NCBI RefSeq assembly: GCF_009371985.2
Contig: NZ_VIKU02000001.1
Coordinates: forward strand, 248,001 to 312,000
Direction of reading: 5' to 3'
DNA: 64,000 bases
From: Pelagihabitans pacificus
GTDB taxonomy: Bacteria > Bacteroidota > Bacteroidia > Flavobacteriales > Flavobacteriaceae
The position numbers and the translations under genes were made by a program. The notes beneath the pieces were generated by a model. That model worked only from the letters and a program-made list of their open reading frames with translations, was not told the origin of the DNA and made no database searches. This document shows, in pieces, positions 25,534 to 34,631 of this stretch. How positions within the stretch are numbered: the stretch's first letter is position 1; the number at the start of each line of letters is the position of its first letter.

Positions 25534-26278
25534 CGATCTTTAAAATCTTTTCAGGGTACAATACCCTTGTCAAATATAAACCTTTTGCCGGCGCGGAAGC
25601 CCCTGCTGCAGATCGATCCTTGCCCACAATCACCTCACGAAGCTCCTCGGGGACCATTTTCCCTAAGCCGACCTCCAATAAAGTACCCACGATGGCACGC
25701 ACCATATTACGTAAAAATCTGTCTGCGGTGATAGTGAATACAAGCGTTTCGCTCTCTACGTTCCAGAACGCCGATCGCAAATCGCACCGATATGTCTTTA
25801 CATCGGTATTGGATTTGGAAAAACACTCAAAATCGCTGTACGTTCTTAAAATGGCGGCCGCCTGGTTCATTTTCCCGATATCCAATGGATACTTAACATA
25901 ATGGGCAGCTTCCGAAAGAAAAGGATTTTTCTTCTGCACCACCCAATATTCGTACGTACGTTCCGTCGCATCAAAACGGGCATGGGCATCATGGGGTACC
26001 TTAAAGATTTTCTGAACTGCGATATCCTTTGGCAGAAAGGCGTTCAAACGATACACCAATCGCCCTTGGTCCTCGATAGTATCAACATCGAAATGGGCAA
26101 ATAGCTGTCTCGCGTGTACCCCCGTATCGGTACGCCCAGCACCGGTTAGGGTGACCGGCCGACCCAATAGTTTGGAAAAGGCATCTTCCATCACCGACTG
26201 TATCGTAATCGCATTTGGTTGTTTCTGCCAGCCGTGATACCTCGTACCGACGTATGAAAATTGCACAAAATATCTCAA
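25526..26278 (-). CDS. truA: tRNA pseudouridine(38-40) synthase
   Basis: A 250-residue enzyme modifying U38-U40 in the anticodon stem of many tRNAs. The catalytic Asp51 sits in GAGRTDTGVHARQ. FSYVGTRYHGWQKQPNAITI at the N-terminus and the C-terminal DRFLRNMVRAIVGTLLEVG are typical. ATG start, with a TATCTTTG promoter box about 26 bases upstream. It is the first gene of a two-gene unit with the ABC exporter. Confidence 0.96.
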   Translation of the reverse strand: MRYFVQFSYVGTRYHGWQKQPNAITIQSVMEDAFSKLLGRPVTLTGAGRTDTGVHARQLFAHFDVDTIEDQGRLVYRLNAFLPKDIAVQKIFKVPHDAHARFDATERTYEYWVVQKKNPFLSEAAHYVKYPLDIGKMNQAAAILRTYSDFECFSKSNTDVKTYRCDLRSAFWNVESETLVFTITADRFLRNMVRAIVGTLLEVGLGKMVPEELREVIVGKDRSAAGASAPAKGLYLTRVLYPEKILKIDG

Positions 26279-26303
26279 GCGAAACCGTTAGTTTTGTCAA
26301 TTG

Positions 26304-26311
26304 CAAAGATA
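26304..26311 (-). promoter_or_regulatory. -7 promoter box of truA
   Basis: The minus strand reads TATCTTTG, matching TAnnTTTG, 26 bases before the ATG. No clear TTG is visible at -33. Confidence 0.4.
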
Positions 26312-26388
26312 CCTGAATCTTTGTTGAATGGTAAAGAGACCCGTTAAATTCAAGTTAAGCTTCACACTTTCAACGTTGAACCCTAAAA

Positions 26389-26883
26389 ATGACTAAGATC
26401 CTGCTGTTATCCGATACCCATTCCCATTTGGATGAGGCGATTCTAAAGTACGCGCGCCAAGCCGATGAAATCTGGCATGCCGGTGATATCGGAAGTCTGG
26501 CCGTCACCGATACACTGACCAGTATTAAACCTGTTCGCGCCGTGTATGGCAATATCGATAATGCCATTATTCAGCAGGAATTTCCCTTGAACGACCGCTT
26601 CATGTGTGAAGGGGTCGATGTGCTAATGACCCATATCGGGGGATACCCTCCCAAATACAATCGAAGAACACGGGAGATGATTAAAAGTAATCCCCCTAAA
26701 CTATTCATTTGTGGCCACTCGCATATTTTAAAGGTAATGTGGGACAAATCACTGGGCGTTTTACACATGAATCCGGGAGCGTGCGGCAAACACGGTTTTC
26801 ATCAAGTTCGTACGATGTTGCGCTTCGTAATCGACGGAAGCGATATCAAGGATTTGGAAGTGATTGAATTGGGGAAAAGATAA
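26389..26883 (+). CDS. YfcE/MJ0936-type metallophosphoesterase
   Basis: A 164-residue single-domain phosphodiesterase of the calcineurin-like superfamily. All metal-binding motifs are present: LSDTHSH (Asp9, His11), AGDIGS (Asp33), YGNID (Asn55), MTHIGG (His82) and CGHSHI (His110, His112), followed by HMNPGACG. The family hydrolyses phosphodiesters in vitro, and its natural substrate is usually unknown. It is followed by the esterase gene. The esterase frame overlaps its end, but the likely esterase start lies about 80 bases later. Confidence 0.92.
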   Translation: MTKILLLSDTHSHLDEAILKYARQADEIWHAGDIGSLAVTDTLTSIKPVRAVYGNIDNAIIQQEFPLNDRFMCEGVDVLMTHIGGYPPKYNRRTREMIKSNPPKLFICGHSHILKVMWDKSLGVLHMNPGACGKHGFHQVRTMLRFVIDGSDIKDLEVIELGKR

Positions 26884-26965
26884 ATGGCACCCATTGGCAA
26901 CCGATAATCTTCTTATTTTTATTCCCATGATGCACTGTAAACAATCCTCTTTGATAAGACCAGCA

Positions 26966-28267
26966 ATGATGCGACAAAAAATAACCTTGATAGTACACTG
27001 CGCTATCCTATTTTTAGGAAGCCTCCACTTTTTACAGGCCCAGTTACATATTACCACAGACCTACCTGAAGGTATTTATGAAGTAGGTGAAACGGTTATC
27101 TGGAACGTGGAGTTGGAACCCGGAACGCAGGTCGATTCCGTTACCTACAAGCTGAAAGAAGGAGGCCTCTCCGTAACTTCCGAGGGATTGCTCGATTTTG
27201 AAAACAACAAGGCTTCCGTCCAATATACATTTACCAAACCGGGGGCCATCCTGCTTGACCTTCGTTGGAAATCCAAAGATCAATGGCACAAAACAGTCGG
27301 AGGTGCTATTGCCGATCCGGAGAAAATAGCGCTGGCCGTCGAAAAGCCAACAGACTTTGACACCTTTTGGGCCGGGAAAATCGAACAGCTTCGCTCGGTT
27401 CCAAAACAACCTCAAGTGCAGCGCATTCTTCTAGAGGAAGAAAAAGAAATCGAATACTACCACATCAAAATGAAAAATATCGACCGAAGCCATATTCGGG
27501 GCCAACTCGCCAAACCATTAAAAGTCGAGAAGCTTCCCGCACTCCTTATAGTGCAATGGGCCGGAGTGTATCCGTTACAACCCGAATGGGTTATCGATAA
27601 GGCAAAAAAAGGTTGGTTGGTATTGAATATCAATCCACATGATCTGCCCATTGATCGAGAGCAGGATTTTTACGAGATGAAAAGCAACGGGCCACTGAAA
27701 AACTATCCTGCCATCAACAATGAAAATAGGGATAAAAGTTACTTCCTACGCATGTACCTGTCATGCTATCGGGCCGCACAATACTTGACCGAAAGACCGG
27801 ATTGGGATGGTGAGACCTTAGTAGTAATGGGCGCGAGCCAGGGAGGATTGCAAGCTTTGGTAACAGCGGGACTCCATCCAAAAGTCACCGCCTCCATGGC
27901 CTTGGTGCCGGCCGGTTTCGACACCATGGGCCCCGCTGTTGGAAGAAAGGACGGATGGCCGCATTGGTATACGAATACCGAAAACAAAAACGAACAGAAG
28001 GTGCATGAGACCAGTAGGTATTTCGACGTTGCGAATTTTGTACCCGATATCACATGCCCGGTTCTAGTAGGAATCGGCCTTTTGGACGAGACCTGTCCGC
28101 CCGAAGGTATCTACGCCGGTATCAATCAACTTTCAAACCGGAAGGAAATCGTATTGCTGCCCCGATCGGCACATCAGGCCAGAAATGGTTCCCAGGATGC
28201 TTATCATGAAAGGGTGGATACCCATTGGCTACCTCATCTGAGGAATCGGACCTTCTTGCAGGACTGA
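26966..28267 (+). CDS. Acetylxylan esterase-type hydrolase (CE7/AXE1 family), exported
   Basis: From the ATG at 26966 (or the adjacent one at 26969) it has 433 residues with a signal peptide MMRQKITLIVHCAILFLGSL ending near LQAQ. The frame is open back to 26864, but that part overlaps the preceding gene and would hide the signal. After a 110-residue beta-sandwich-like region comes the AXE1 domain (PTDFDTFWAGKIEQL). Its nucleophile motif is GASQGG (Ser at about 291), then Asp in GLLDETCPP and His in SAHQARNG. Such enzymes remove acetyl groups from xylan or small sugars, or cephalosporins. A role in marine polysaccharide use is plausible, but no other carbohydrate genes are adjacent. Confidence 0.88.
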   Translation: MMRQKITLIVHCAILFLGSLHFLQAQLHITTDLPEGIYEVGETVIWNVELEPGTQVDSVTYKLKEGGLSVTSEGLLDFENNKASVQYTFTKPGAILLDLRWKSKDQWHKTVGGAIADPEKIALAVEKPTDFDTFWAGKIEQLRSVPKQPQVQRILLEEEKEIEYYHIKMKNIDRSHIRGQLAKPLKVEKLPALLIVQWAGVYPLQPEWVIDKAKKGWLVLNINPHDLPIDREQDFYEMKSNGPLKNYPAINNENRDKSYFLRMYLSCYRAAQYLTERPDWDGETLVVMGASQGGLQALVTAGLHPKVTASMALVPAGFDTMGPAVGRKDGWPHWYTNTENKNEQKVHETSRYFDVANFVPDITCPVLVGIGLLDETCPPEGIYAGINQLSNRKEIVLLPRSAHQARNGSQDAYHERVDTHWLPHLRNRTFLQD

Positions 28268-28324
28268 GGTTCCTTTCACTACCTGTCAAAACGAACCATC
28301 CAACCTAGCGGTTGCATGGTTGTA

Positions 28325-28354
28325 CGAAAAAGCCCAGGGAACTACCCCTGGGCT
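28325..28354 (-). terminator. Terminator of the DUF4293 gene
   Basis: The minus strand reads AGCCCAGGG, a short loop, CCCTGGGCT and then TTTTCG (plus positions 28325-28354). It lies between convergent genes. Confidence 0.75.
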
Positions 28355-28383
28355 TACGCACTAATACTACTAAGATGTTAGGC

Positions 28384-28794
28384 TTAACGCAAACGATCCA
28401 CAGATTTTACAAGATCCTCATCCTTTTTGATAGCCCTGTTGGCCAGGACCAAAAAAACGATAGAAAATACAGGAATCAGCATCCCAATACCCTTCTCGGA
28501 AACCGAGGTCTCTCCAGATAAATTTAGCGATCGGTAAACGAAAAATCCCAGTAAAAAAAGATTTAATATCATATTCAATCTGTTCAACACAAATTGATTT
28601 TTTCTATTCTTAAAAAGTAATATGGCGATCAAGGCCAATACCGCGCTTGCATAAAAGGCGATGGAAATAAGAATTTCATTTCTGGCAAAAATCTCATTTC
28701 CCTGTGCATCGAACCAAAGGTTGAGCCAGAATGGCAGCAACCCCGTTAACAAGATTACCATCAACAAATAAACGGTCTGTATTCTCTGTAACAT
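28384..28794 (-). CDS. DUF4293 membrane protein
   Basis: A 136-residue protein with four membrane helices, starting MLQRIQTVYLLMVILLTGLL. The MLQRIQT(V/L)YL start and the four-helix plan are typical of the Bacteroidota-specific DUF4293 family as I recall. Function unknown. It is divergent from rho across about 190 bases, a neighbourhood I recall from other Flavobacteriia. Confidence 0.85.
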   Translation of the reverse strand: MLQRIQTVYLLMVILLTGLLPFWLNLWFDAQGNEIFARNEILISIAFYASAVLALIAILLFKNRKNQFVLNRLNMILNLFLLGFFVYRSLNLSGETSVSEKGIGMLIPVFSIVFLVLANRAIKKDEDLVKSVDRLR

Positions 28795-28986
28795 CCCTTA
28801 AACGCAAATTGGACAGCAAAAATACATGTCTTTTTAAAAATATACATTTAAAGTTGAAAATAATTTGTATTATTGTGCCGTTATTAGTTATAACACTTAC
28901 CCGCAGGGAAATCGATCCCTAGTAATACCCAAATAACAATACACTTCAACACGTTCTCAAGACAAGTATAATTTACACGATTTTTG

Positions 28987-30555
28987 ATGTTTGAAATTTC
29001 AGATTTAAAAGCCAAAAAGCTACCTGAGCTTCAGGAAATTGCTTCGGGACTAAAGGTCCCTAAATACAAGAGCCTTAAAAAACTAGACCTCGTTTACCAA
29101 ATTCTGGACCTACAGGCAGCCGACCCCAAAAAAGTGGCAGAGGTCGCTCCAGGAAAGACCGAGGAGCCAGTAAAACAAAAGCCAAAGAGAGCCCGAGTGG
29201 ATAAAAAACGTCCCAACCCCAAACCCCGTGTCGAGGTGGAAAGTGCACCCTCGAAAACGGATTCCGTCAAGGAAAGTAAGGCCGAGCAAAACAATCCTCG
29301 TAGAGAACAGCATAAGACCCAACACCAGCAGCATAAAAATGCATCCGGTAAGGGGCAACGCCAACAAAAACAATCGAACTACGATAAAAGTAATTTTGAC
29401 AAGGACCTGAAGAATCGCTACAAAGAACCTGAATTTGAGTTCGACAGCATCATAGAGAGCGAGGGCGTGCTCGATATCATGCAGGATGGATATGGATTTT
29501 TACGTTCTTCGGATTACAACTACCTCTCTTCCCCCGATGATATTTATGTGTCCCAGTCCCAGATTCGCTTATTCGGACTCAAGACCGGGGATACCGTGCT
29601 GGGGAATGTAAGACCCCCAAAGGAAGGTGAAAAATACTTCCCTTTGATCAAGGTGAACAAAATTAACGGTATCGACCCCCAAGTGGTTCGCGACCGGGTT
29701 GCCTTTGAGCATTTGACCCCTCTGTTCCCGCAGGAAAAATTCAACATCGCAGAAAGACAGAGCAGTATTTCGACCCGTGTCATGGACCTTTTCTCCCCTA
29801 TCGGAAAAGGCCAACGTGGTATGATCGTCTCCCAACCCAAGACGGGTAAAACGATGTTGTTGAAAGATATTGCCAACGCCATTGCGGCCAATCATCCTGA
29901 AGTATACCAGATCATCCTATTAATAGACGAACGGCCCGAGGAGGTGACCGATATGCAGCGCAACGTACGCGGTGAAGTGGTCGCATCGACTTTTGACAAG
30001 GAGGCCGTGGAACACGTACGGGTGGCCAACATCGTATTGGAAAAGGCAAAACGTTTGGTGGAGTGTGGTCACGATGTAGTTATCTTGTTAGACTCGATTA
30101 CCCGCCTGGCCAGGGCCTATAACACCGTTCAACCCGCATCGGGAAAAGTTTTGAGTGGTGGTGTCGATGCCAATGCCCTGCATAAACCAAAACGTTTCTT
30201 TGGGGCGGCCCGTAATATCGAGAATGGTGGATCTTTATCGATTATCGCAACGGCCCTAACGGAAACCGGTTCTAAAATGGACGAGGTAATCTTTGAGGAA
30301 TTTAAGGGAACGGGTAATATGGAACTACAGCTAGATCGCAAGATTTCGAACCGACGTATTTTCCCCGCTATCGACCTTACCTCCTCCAGTACGCGAAGAG
30401 ACGATTTGTTGTTGGATGAAAATACCATTCAGCGCATGTGGATATTACGAAAGTACTTGGCGGACATGAATCCTGTGGAAGCGATGGAGTTTATCGAACA
30501 ACGCATCAAACAAACCAGGAACAACGAAGAATTTTTAATGACCATGAGTCAGTAG
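28987..30555 (+). CDS. rho: Transcription termination factor Rho
   Basis: A 522-residue hexameric RNA helicase ending transcription. An N-terminal Rho_N helical domain (1-42) is followed by a roughly 100-residue insert very rich in Lys, Gln, Asn and Arg (about 45-145). The cold-shock-like RNA-binding domain (about 155-225) and the RecA-type ATPase come next, with Walker A QPKTGKTM, Walker [11 protein letters not shown], the Q-loop, and [10 protein letters not shown]. coli Rho has 419 residues. The extra length is the insert. The ATG at 28987 is preferred to a TTG one codon earlier. A strong intrinsic terminator follows. Confidence 0.96.
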   Translation: MFEISDLKAKKLPELQEIASGLKVPKYKSLKKLDLVYQILDLQAADPKKVAEVAPGKTEEPVKQKPKRARVDKKRPNPKPRVEVESAPSKTDSVKESKAEQNNPRREQHKTQHQQHKNASGKGQRQQKQSNYDKSNFDKDLKNRYKEPEFEFDSIIESEGVLDIMQDGYGFLRSSDYNYLSSPDDIYVSQSQIRLFGLKTGDTVLGNVRPPKEGEKYFPLIKVNKINGIDPQVVRDRVAFEHLTPLFPQEKFNIAERQSSISTRVMDLFSPIGKGQRGMIVSQPKTGKTMLLKDIANAIAANHPEVYQIILLIDERPEEVTDMQRNVRGEVVASTFDKEAVEHVRVANIVLEKAKRLVECGHDVVILLDSITRLARAYNTVQPASGKVLSGGVDANALHKPKRFFGAARNIENGGSLSIIATALTETGSKMDEVIFEEFKGTGNMELQLDRKISNRRIFPAIDLTSSSTRRDDLLLDENTIQRMWILRKYLADMNPVEAMEFIEQRIKQTRNNEEFLMTMSQ

Positions 30556-30582
30556 GTACCGCTCAAGCGGAAAATATCAAAC

Positions 30583-30641
30583 ACGAAATCCCAAATTCCG
30601 AGGTGGCCAGACCATTTGGAATTTGGGATTTCGTTTTTTAA
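30583..30641 (+). terminator. Strong terminator after rho
   Basis: A 17-bp perfect stem (30583-30599 with 30618-30634) and an 18-base loop, followed by TTTTT. It is remarkable that the rho gene itself ends at such a strong intrinsic site. Confidence 0.85.
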
Positions 30642-30762
30642 GGAATAATTCTGATTTAACGTGCGATTATCCTTAAAATAAATATCTTTATGTAGCAATT
30701 GCAAACGATTTCCCCCCTTGTTGCATCAGCTAAATTCTTTTTTAACCACTAAAAACACGACC

Positions 30763-31506
30763 ATGAAAAACTATGGAAAGAAGTCTGTACCATTTCTCCT
30801 TGCAACACTACTATTAGTAGGGCTCGCCGGTTGCGAGCCAAAAGTGGAGGACAAACGTGAGGAAGTACCCGTAGATCCTCCCAAACAGATTGTCACCATC
30901 GGAGAGGCCAAAAACTACTACGACAATTATTCCAAAAGGAGGGTGCCGTTGATTCGGCGCTACGAAGATTCGATCAACCGTCGCGGCATTGATGAAAAAA
31001 TGCAACAAATGCAGCAAGAAGATGATCAGGGTAAAGGGGAGGCCGCAGAAGCTCCGGCCAAGTTCGATGTAGCCCGATACGTGTATTATGATTACCAAAC
31101 CATCAAGGACTATATGACCTTTATCGAACAACAGGCGGCAGCTGCCAAAGTGGACATCTCAACGATTCGTTTCTATTTTTCGAACTACCCCGATAGCACC
31201 CAGTATGTGCATCCCAGACAGAACTCGATCATGATTTCCCCTGCCCTGAAACAGGGAGACCGGGAATACTTATTCTACATCGACGATTCGGACCCCGAGA
31301 ATCCGAAGCCTGTATTATTGGGAGATAATTTTGGGCCCGTTAAGCAAGGTGTGGGGAAGGTAGAAACTTCTAAGGACAAAGCGTATGCTTCTTTTGGGCC
31401 AAGCCTTCCGACCAGTAACATCGCATTGGTACTCCCGTATGATGGTGGGCAGAGTCTAACGTTGAACAGAGGTACCGGTGCTCCACCACCATATCATGAG
31501 CAGTAA
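30763..31506 (+). CDS. Exported lipoprotein, unknown function
   Basis: From the ATG at 30763 it has 247 residues with a lipoprotein signal ending LLVGLAGCEPK. The frame extends 15 codons upstream to 30718, but that would displace the signal. The mature chain begins with an acidic linker. A helical, charged region follows (YYDNYSKRRVPLIRRYEDSI and EKMQQMQQEDDQGKGEAAEA), then a mixed domain with RFYFSNYPDSTQYVHPRQNS. I do not recognise the family. A polytopic membrane protein is encoded 54 bases downstream on the same strand, and no terminator separates them, so they may work as a pair. The composition is normal for the window. Confidence 0.72.
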   Translation: MKNYGKKSVPFLLATLLLVGLAGCEPKVEDKREEVPVDPPKQIVTIGEAKNYYDNYSKRRVPLIRRYEDSINRRGIDEKMQQMQQEDDQGKGEAAEAPAKFDVARYVYYDYQTIKDYMTFIEQQAAAAKVDISTIRFYFSNYPDSTQYVHPRQNSIMISPALKQGDREYLFYIDDSDPENPKPVLLGDNFGPVKQGVGKVETSKDKAYASFGPSLPTSNIALVLPYDGGQSLTLNRGTGAPPPYHEQ

Positions 31507-31560
31507 TCCATTTTTAGGCAATCGTGGTCTGATCTATAATTTTTTTGAAAAGAGGAATGT

Positions 31561-32238
31561 GTGGTAGATTTTTTGAAAAATAATTACTTTCTAATAATCT
31601 ACGCCGTCGCATTGATTGTGTCGATTGTTAGGTATAGAAGATACTTTGATACTGTACTAAAATATTTTCCTATCATCATTGCCTATACATTTTTGTCAGA
31701 AGTGCTTGGATTTTTAATTAGGGATTATGAAGGGTTTCAAATTGCATACATTGAAACATACTCCTATTCAAATAACTTGATTTTTAATATTTTCGATATC
31801 ATTTTCTTTTTGTATTTCTACCATGTGTTTTGGAAGGTGATAGCAACTAGGAGGTACCGGAAGTTTATACAGTTTGGAGCTTTGCTTTTTGTGATTGTTA
31901 GTATCATTAATCCATTCTTTCAAAACCCTATCGTCTTTCCCCAAACCTACGCTATAACCGTAGGATCGTTTGTTCTCATAATGGCCGTTTTGCTTTATTT
32001 CAGGGAATTAAGGTCTCGAGAAGAAAAAACTACCAATAGCAGGAACCTGTTATTATGGATAGGATCTGGCTTATTAATATTTTATTCCTTTTATCCCCTG
32101 CTTATGTCAAATTGGTTGTGGAGTCGCGTATCCTACGAATATTATTATGTAGGAGAATTTCACCATCTGTTAATTGCCTTGATGTATACAGCTTTTATAA
32201 TTGGCTTTATTAGAATGGGTAGACGTCTAAGATTATGA
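31561..32238 (+). CDS. Polytopic membrane protein, unknown function
   Basis: A 225-residue protein with about seven hydrophobic helices and little outside the membrane. The start is a GTG at 31561 (MVDFLKNNYFLIIYAVALIV), with an AGAGGA-like site a few bases before it. No ATG is suitable. I recognise no family motif. Notable segments are KYFPIIIAYTFLSEVLGFLI and EYYYVGEFHHLLIALMYTAF, with a His pair inside a predicted helix. The gene is markedly more AT-rich than its neighbours, possibly a sign of transfer or simply of its hydrophobic content. It is likely co-transcribed with the upstream lipoprotein. Confidence 0.7.
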   Translation: MVDFLKNNYFLIIYAVALIVSIVRYRRYFDTVLKYFPIIIAYTFLSEVLGFLIRDYEGFQIAYIETYSYSNNLIFNIFDIIFFLYFYHVFWKVIATRRYRKFIQFGALLFVIVSIINPFFQNPIVFPQTYAITVGSFVLIMAVLLYFRELRSREEKTTNSRNLLLWIGSGLLIFYSFYPLLMSNWLWSRVSYEYYYVGEFHHLLIALMYTAFIIGFIRMGRRLRL

Positions 32239-32253
32239 ATAAGATATACAACC

Positions 32254-32290
32254 AAAAATGCCCTTACGGAGAACCGTCAGGGCATTTTTC
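32254..32290. terminator. Bidirectional terminator
   Basis: AAAAATGCCCT (32254-32264) with AGGGCATTTTT (32279-32289), extended inward by ACGG/CCGT around a 4-base loop. A-tract and T-tract on either side allow it to serve both the membrane-protein gene and rpsT. Confidence 0.85.
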
Positions 32291-32314
32291 TTATTATTCA
32301 AGAGTGTATCAGCC

Positions 32315-32566
32315 TTAGAGGGCTGCCACGTGCTTCGCCAATTTACTCTTTAAGTTGGCCGCCTTGTTATCGTGCACGATATTCCGTTTTGCCAACCTAT
32401 CGATCATACTCACCACACTGGGCAATAAGGCCTCGGCCTCTTTCTTGTCTTCCAGTCCACGTAATTTCTTGATTGCATTACGGGTGGTTTTGTGCTGATA
32501 ACGGTTTCGCAAGCGTACCGCTTCGTTTCTTCTAATTCTCTTTAATGCCGACTTATGATTTGCCAT
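32315..32566 (-). CDS. rpsT: 30S ribosomal protein S20
   Basis: An 83-residue basic helical protein binding 16S rRNA early in 30S assembly. [20 protein letters not shown] at the N-terminus and [20 protein letters not shown] near the end are diagnostic (in this copy [16 protein letters not shown]). It lies 57 bases downstream of two tRNA-Glu genes on the same strand and may share their transcript. It ends at a bidirectional terminator. Confidence 0.96.
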   Translation of the reverse strand: MANHKSALKRIRRNEAVRLRNRYQHKTTRNAIKKLRGLEDKKEAEALLPSVVSMIDRLAKRNIVHDNKAANLKSKLAKHVAAL

Positions 32567-32622
32567 CTTACTCGTTTAATTATTTTATACACGTTCCTGT
32601 CATCTTAAGCAGCGAACTGTTG

Positions 32623-32694
32623 TAGCCCGTAGGGGAATCGAACCCCTGTTACCAGGATGAAAACCTGGCGTCCTAACCCCTAGACGAACGGGCC
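32623..32694 (-). tRNA. tRNA-Glu (anticodon TTC), downstream copy
   Basis: A 72-base cloverleaf. The acceptor GGCCCGT pairs with ACGGGCT, the anticodon stem CCAGG/CCTGG encloses TTTTCAT (anticodon TTC), and the TPsiC loop is GGTTCGATTCC. Discriminator A, CCA not encoded. It is identical to the copy at 32776. Confidence 0.96.
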
Positions 32695-32775
32695 ATTTTT
32701 TACATACGAAATCAAAAATACGAAGTACTGTGTTAATACCAACTACTTCCTATTTCGAACATCATCGTACTTTCG

Positions 32776-32847
32776 TAGCCCGTAGGGGAATCGAACCCCT
32801 GTTACCAGGATGAAAACCTGGCGTCCTAACCCCTAGACGAACGGGCC
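32776..32847 (-). tRNA. tRNA-Glu (anticodon TTC), upstream copy
   Basis: Identical in sequence to the copy at 32623-32694, 81 bases away. A good promoter lies about 67 bases upstream at 32914-32943. The tandem pair and rpsT are probably one transcription unit. Confidence 0.96.
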
Positions 32848-32913
32848 AATTTTCTGCAAACGCGGTCTTGCCCGACATCAATAATTTTAAATTTAATGTC
32901 ATTCAGGCGGGTG

Positions 32914-32943
32914 CAAAAATACAATTATTTTTAACTAGTACAA
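32914..32943 (-). promoter_or_regulatory. Promoter of the tRNA-Glu/rpsT unit
   Basis: On the minus strand TTG (32941-32943), a 19-base spacer and TATTTTTG (32914-32921) match the Flavobacterium consensus fully. Confidence 0.65.
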
Positions 32944-33032
32944 CAGCTAGCTATTTTTTTTTAGCGAAACTACCAAGAAGCTCGATAGCGTGATATCTTG
33001 CCATAAAAAAGAGCATTTGAATCCCCGGGAAT

Positions 33033-34508
33033 TCAATACGCCTTTGCAAACAACACCCTACGATTGGAAGGCTTCCCTGTAACCATACATTTTCCTTCTT
33101 CCTTTTGGGCATCAATGGGGATGCAACGTATGGTCGCCTTGGTCTCCTCTTTTATCTTCTCCTCGGTCTCATTGGTACCGTCCCAATGCGCCGAAATAAA
33201 TCCGCCTTGGTCTTCCAGTACTTTTTTGAATTCCGTATAAGTCTGTACCTCGGTAATATGTTCCGCCCTAAAATCGAACGCCTTCTGATAGATATTGCTT
33301 TGGATATCTTCCATCAGGAATTCAATTTTGGCAACCACTTCTTCCATTTTCACGGTCTCCTTTTCCAAGGTGTCCCTTCGAGCGACTTCGAAGGTGCCGT
33401 TTTCCAAATCGCGCTGCCCGATGGCCAAACGCACCGGAACGCCTTTTAATTCATACTCATTGAACTTAAAACCGGGCTTTTGGGTATCGCGATCGTCATA
33501 TTTCACTGAAATACCCTTCTTTCTCAATTCCTTTACAAGTGGCGACACCTTTTCGGAAATAATCTCCAGTTGCTCCAATCCTTTATAAATTGGAACGATT
33601 ACGACCTGAATCGGTGCCAATTTTGGGGGTAATACCAGTCCGTTATCATCACTATGGGTCATGATAAGCGCTCCCATCAATCGGGTTGAAACGCCCCATG
33701 AAGTGGCCCAAACATATTCTTGTTTACCTTCCTTAGTGGCAAATTTTACATCAAAGGCCTTTGCAAAATTCTGCCCAAGAAAGTGCGAAGTTCCAGCCTG
33801 CAAAGCTTTACCGTCTTGCATCAACGCCTCGATACAATAGGTATCCAAAGCTCCTGCAAACCGTTCGCTCTCGGTCTTGGTACCCTTAATGACCGGTACT
33901 GCCATGTGATCCTCGGCAAAATCGGCATAGATATCCAATATCAATTCGGCCTCTTCGATGGCTTCCTTTTCGGTGGCATGGGCGGTGTGGCCTTCTTGCC
34001 ACAAAAACTCCGCGGTTCGCAGGAACAGACGGGTACGCATTTCCCAACGGACCACATTGGCCCATTGATTGATCAACAAAGGAAGGTCGCGATACGATTG
34101 TATCCATCTCCGGTAGGTATCCCAAATAATGGTTTCCGAGGTAGGTCGAACAATCAACTCTTCCTCAAGTTTGGCCTCCGGATCCACAATGATTCCGCTC
34201 CCGTCTTCCGCGTTTTTCAACCGATAATGCGTAACCACCGCACATTCCTTTGCAAAACCCTCTACATGGCTGGCCTCCTTACTTAGATACGACTTGGGAA
34301 TAAATAAGGGAAAATAGGCGTTCTGGTGGCCGGTATCCTTAAACATTTTGTCCAAACCGGCCTGCATTTTCTCCCAGATGGCGAAGCCGTATGGTTTTAT
34401 GACCATACAGCCACGAACCCCCGAATTTTCGGCCAAATCAGCTTTCACGACCAATTCATTGTACCATTTGGAATAATCCTCGTTGCGCTTCGTTAATTTT
34501 TTTCCCAT
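33033..34508 (-). CDS. proS: Prolyl-tRNA synthetase
   Basis: A 491-residue class II synthetase of the archaeal/eukaryote-like type (no editing insertion). Such proteins begin with [14 protein letters not shown] as here. The motif 2 region reads [20 protein letters not shown], with [13 protein letters not shown] upstream, and the ATP-site [20 protein letters not shown] follows. The anticodon-binding domain (VVIVPIYKG) and a C-terminal zinc-binding-type extension complete it. It charges tRNA-Pro. It is divergent from the lipoprotein at 34632. A short palindrome, GGCACA-gatat-TGTGCC, sits at 34521-34537 in its leader. Confidence 0.96.
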   Translation of the reverse strand: MGKKLTKRNEDYSKWYNELVVKADLAENSGVRGCMVIKPYGFAIWEKMQAGLDKMFKDTGHQNAYFPLFIPKSYLSKEASHVEGFAKECAVVTHYRLKNAEDGSGIIVDPEAKLEEELIVRPTSETIIWDTYRRWIQSYRDLPLLINQWANVVRWEMRTRLFLRTAEFLWQEGHTAHATEKEAIEEAELILDIYADFAEDHMAVPVIKGTKTESERFAGALDTYCIEALMQDGKALQAGTSHFLGQNFAKAFDVKFATKEGKQEYVWATSWGVSTRLMGALIMTHSDDNGLVLPPKLAPIQVVIVPIYKGLEQLEIISEKVSPLVKELRKKGISVKYDDRDTQKPGFKFNEYELKGVPVRLAIGQRDLENGTFEVARRDTLEKETVKMEEVVAKIEFLMEDIQSNIYQKAFDFRAEHITEVQTYTEFKKVLEDQGGFISAHWDGTNETEEKIKEETKATIRCIPIDAQKEEGKCMVTGKPSNRRVLFAKAY

Positions 34509-34631
34509 AGATTATAGTTTGGCACAGATATTGTGCCCTCTCTTAACAAATAATTGGGTAAAACTAACTATTTTTAATATGTCCAACAATATAAAATTGA
34601 AACGATGATACAATCCCTACCCCTCCAACGA

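Noticed and set aside
34521-34537. Palindrome GGCACA-gatat-TGTGCC in the proS leader
   Set aside because: Six-base arms and no T-tract or known motif. It could be an operator, but the evidence is too thin to call a site.
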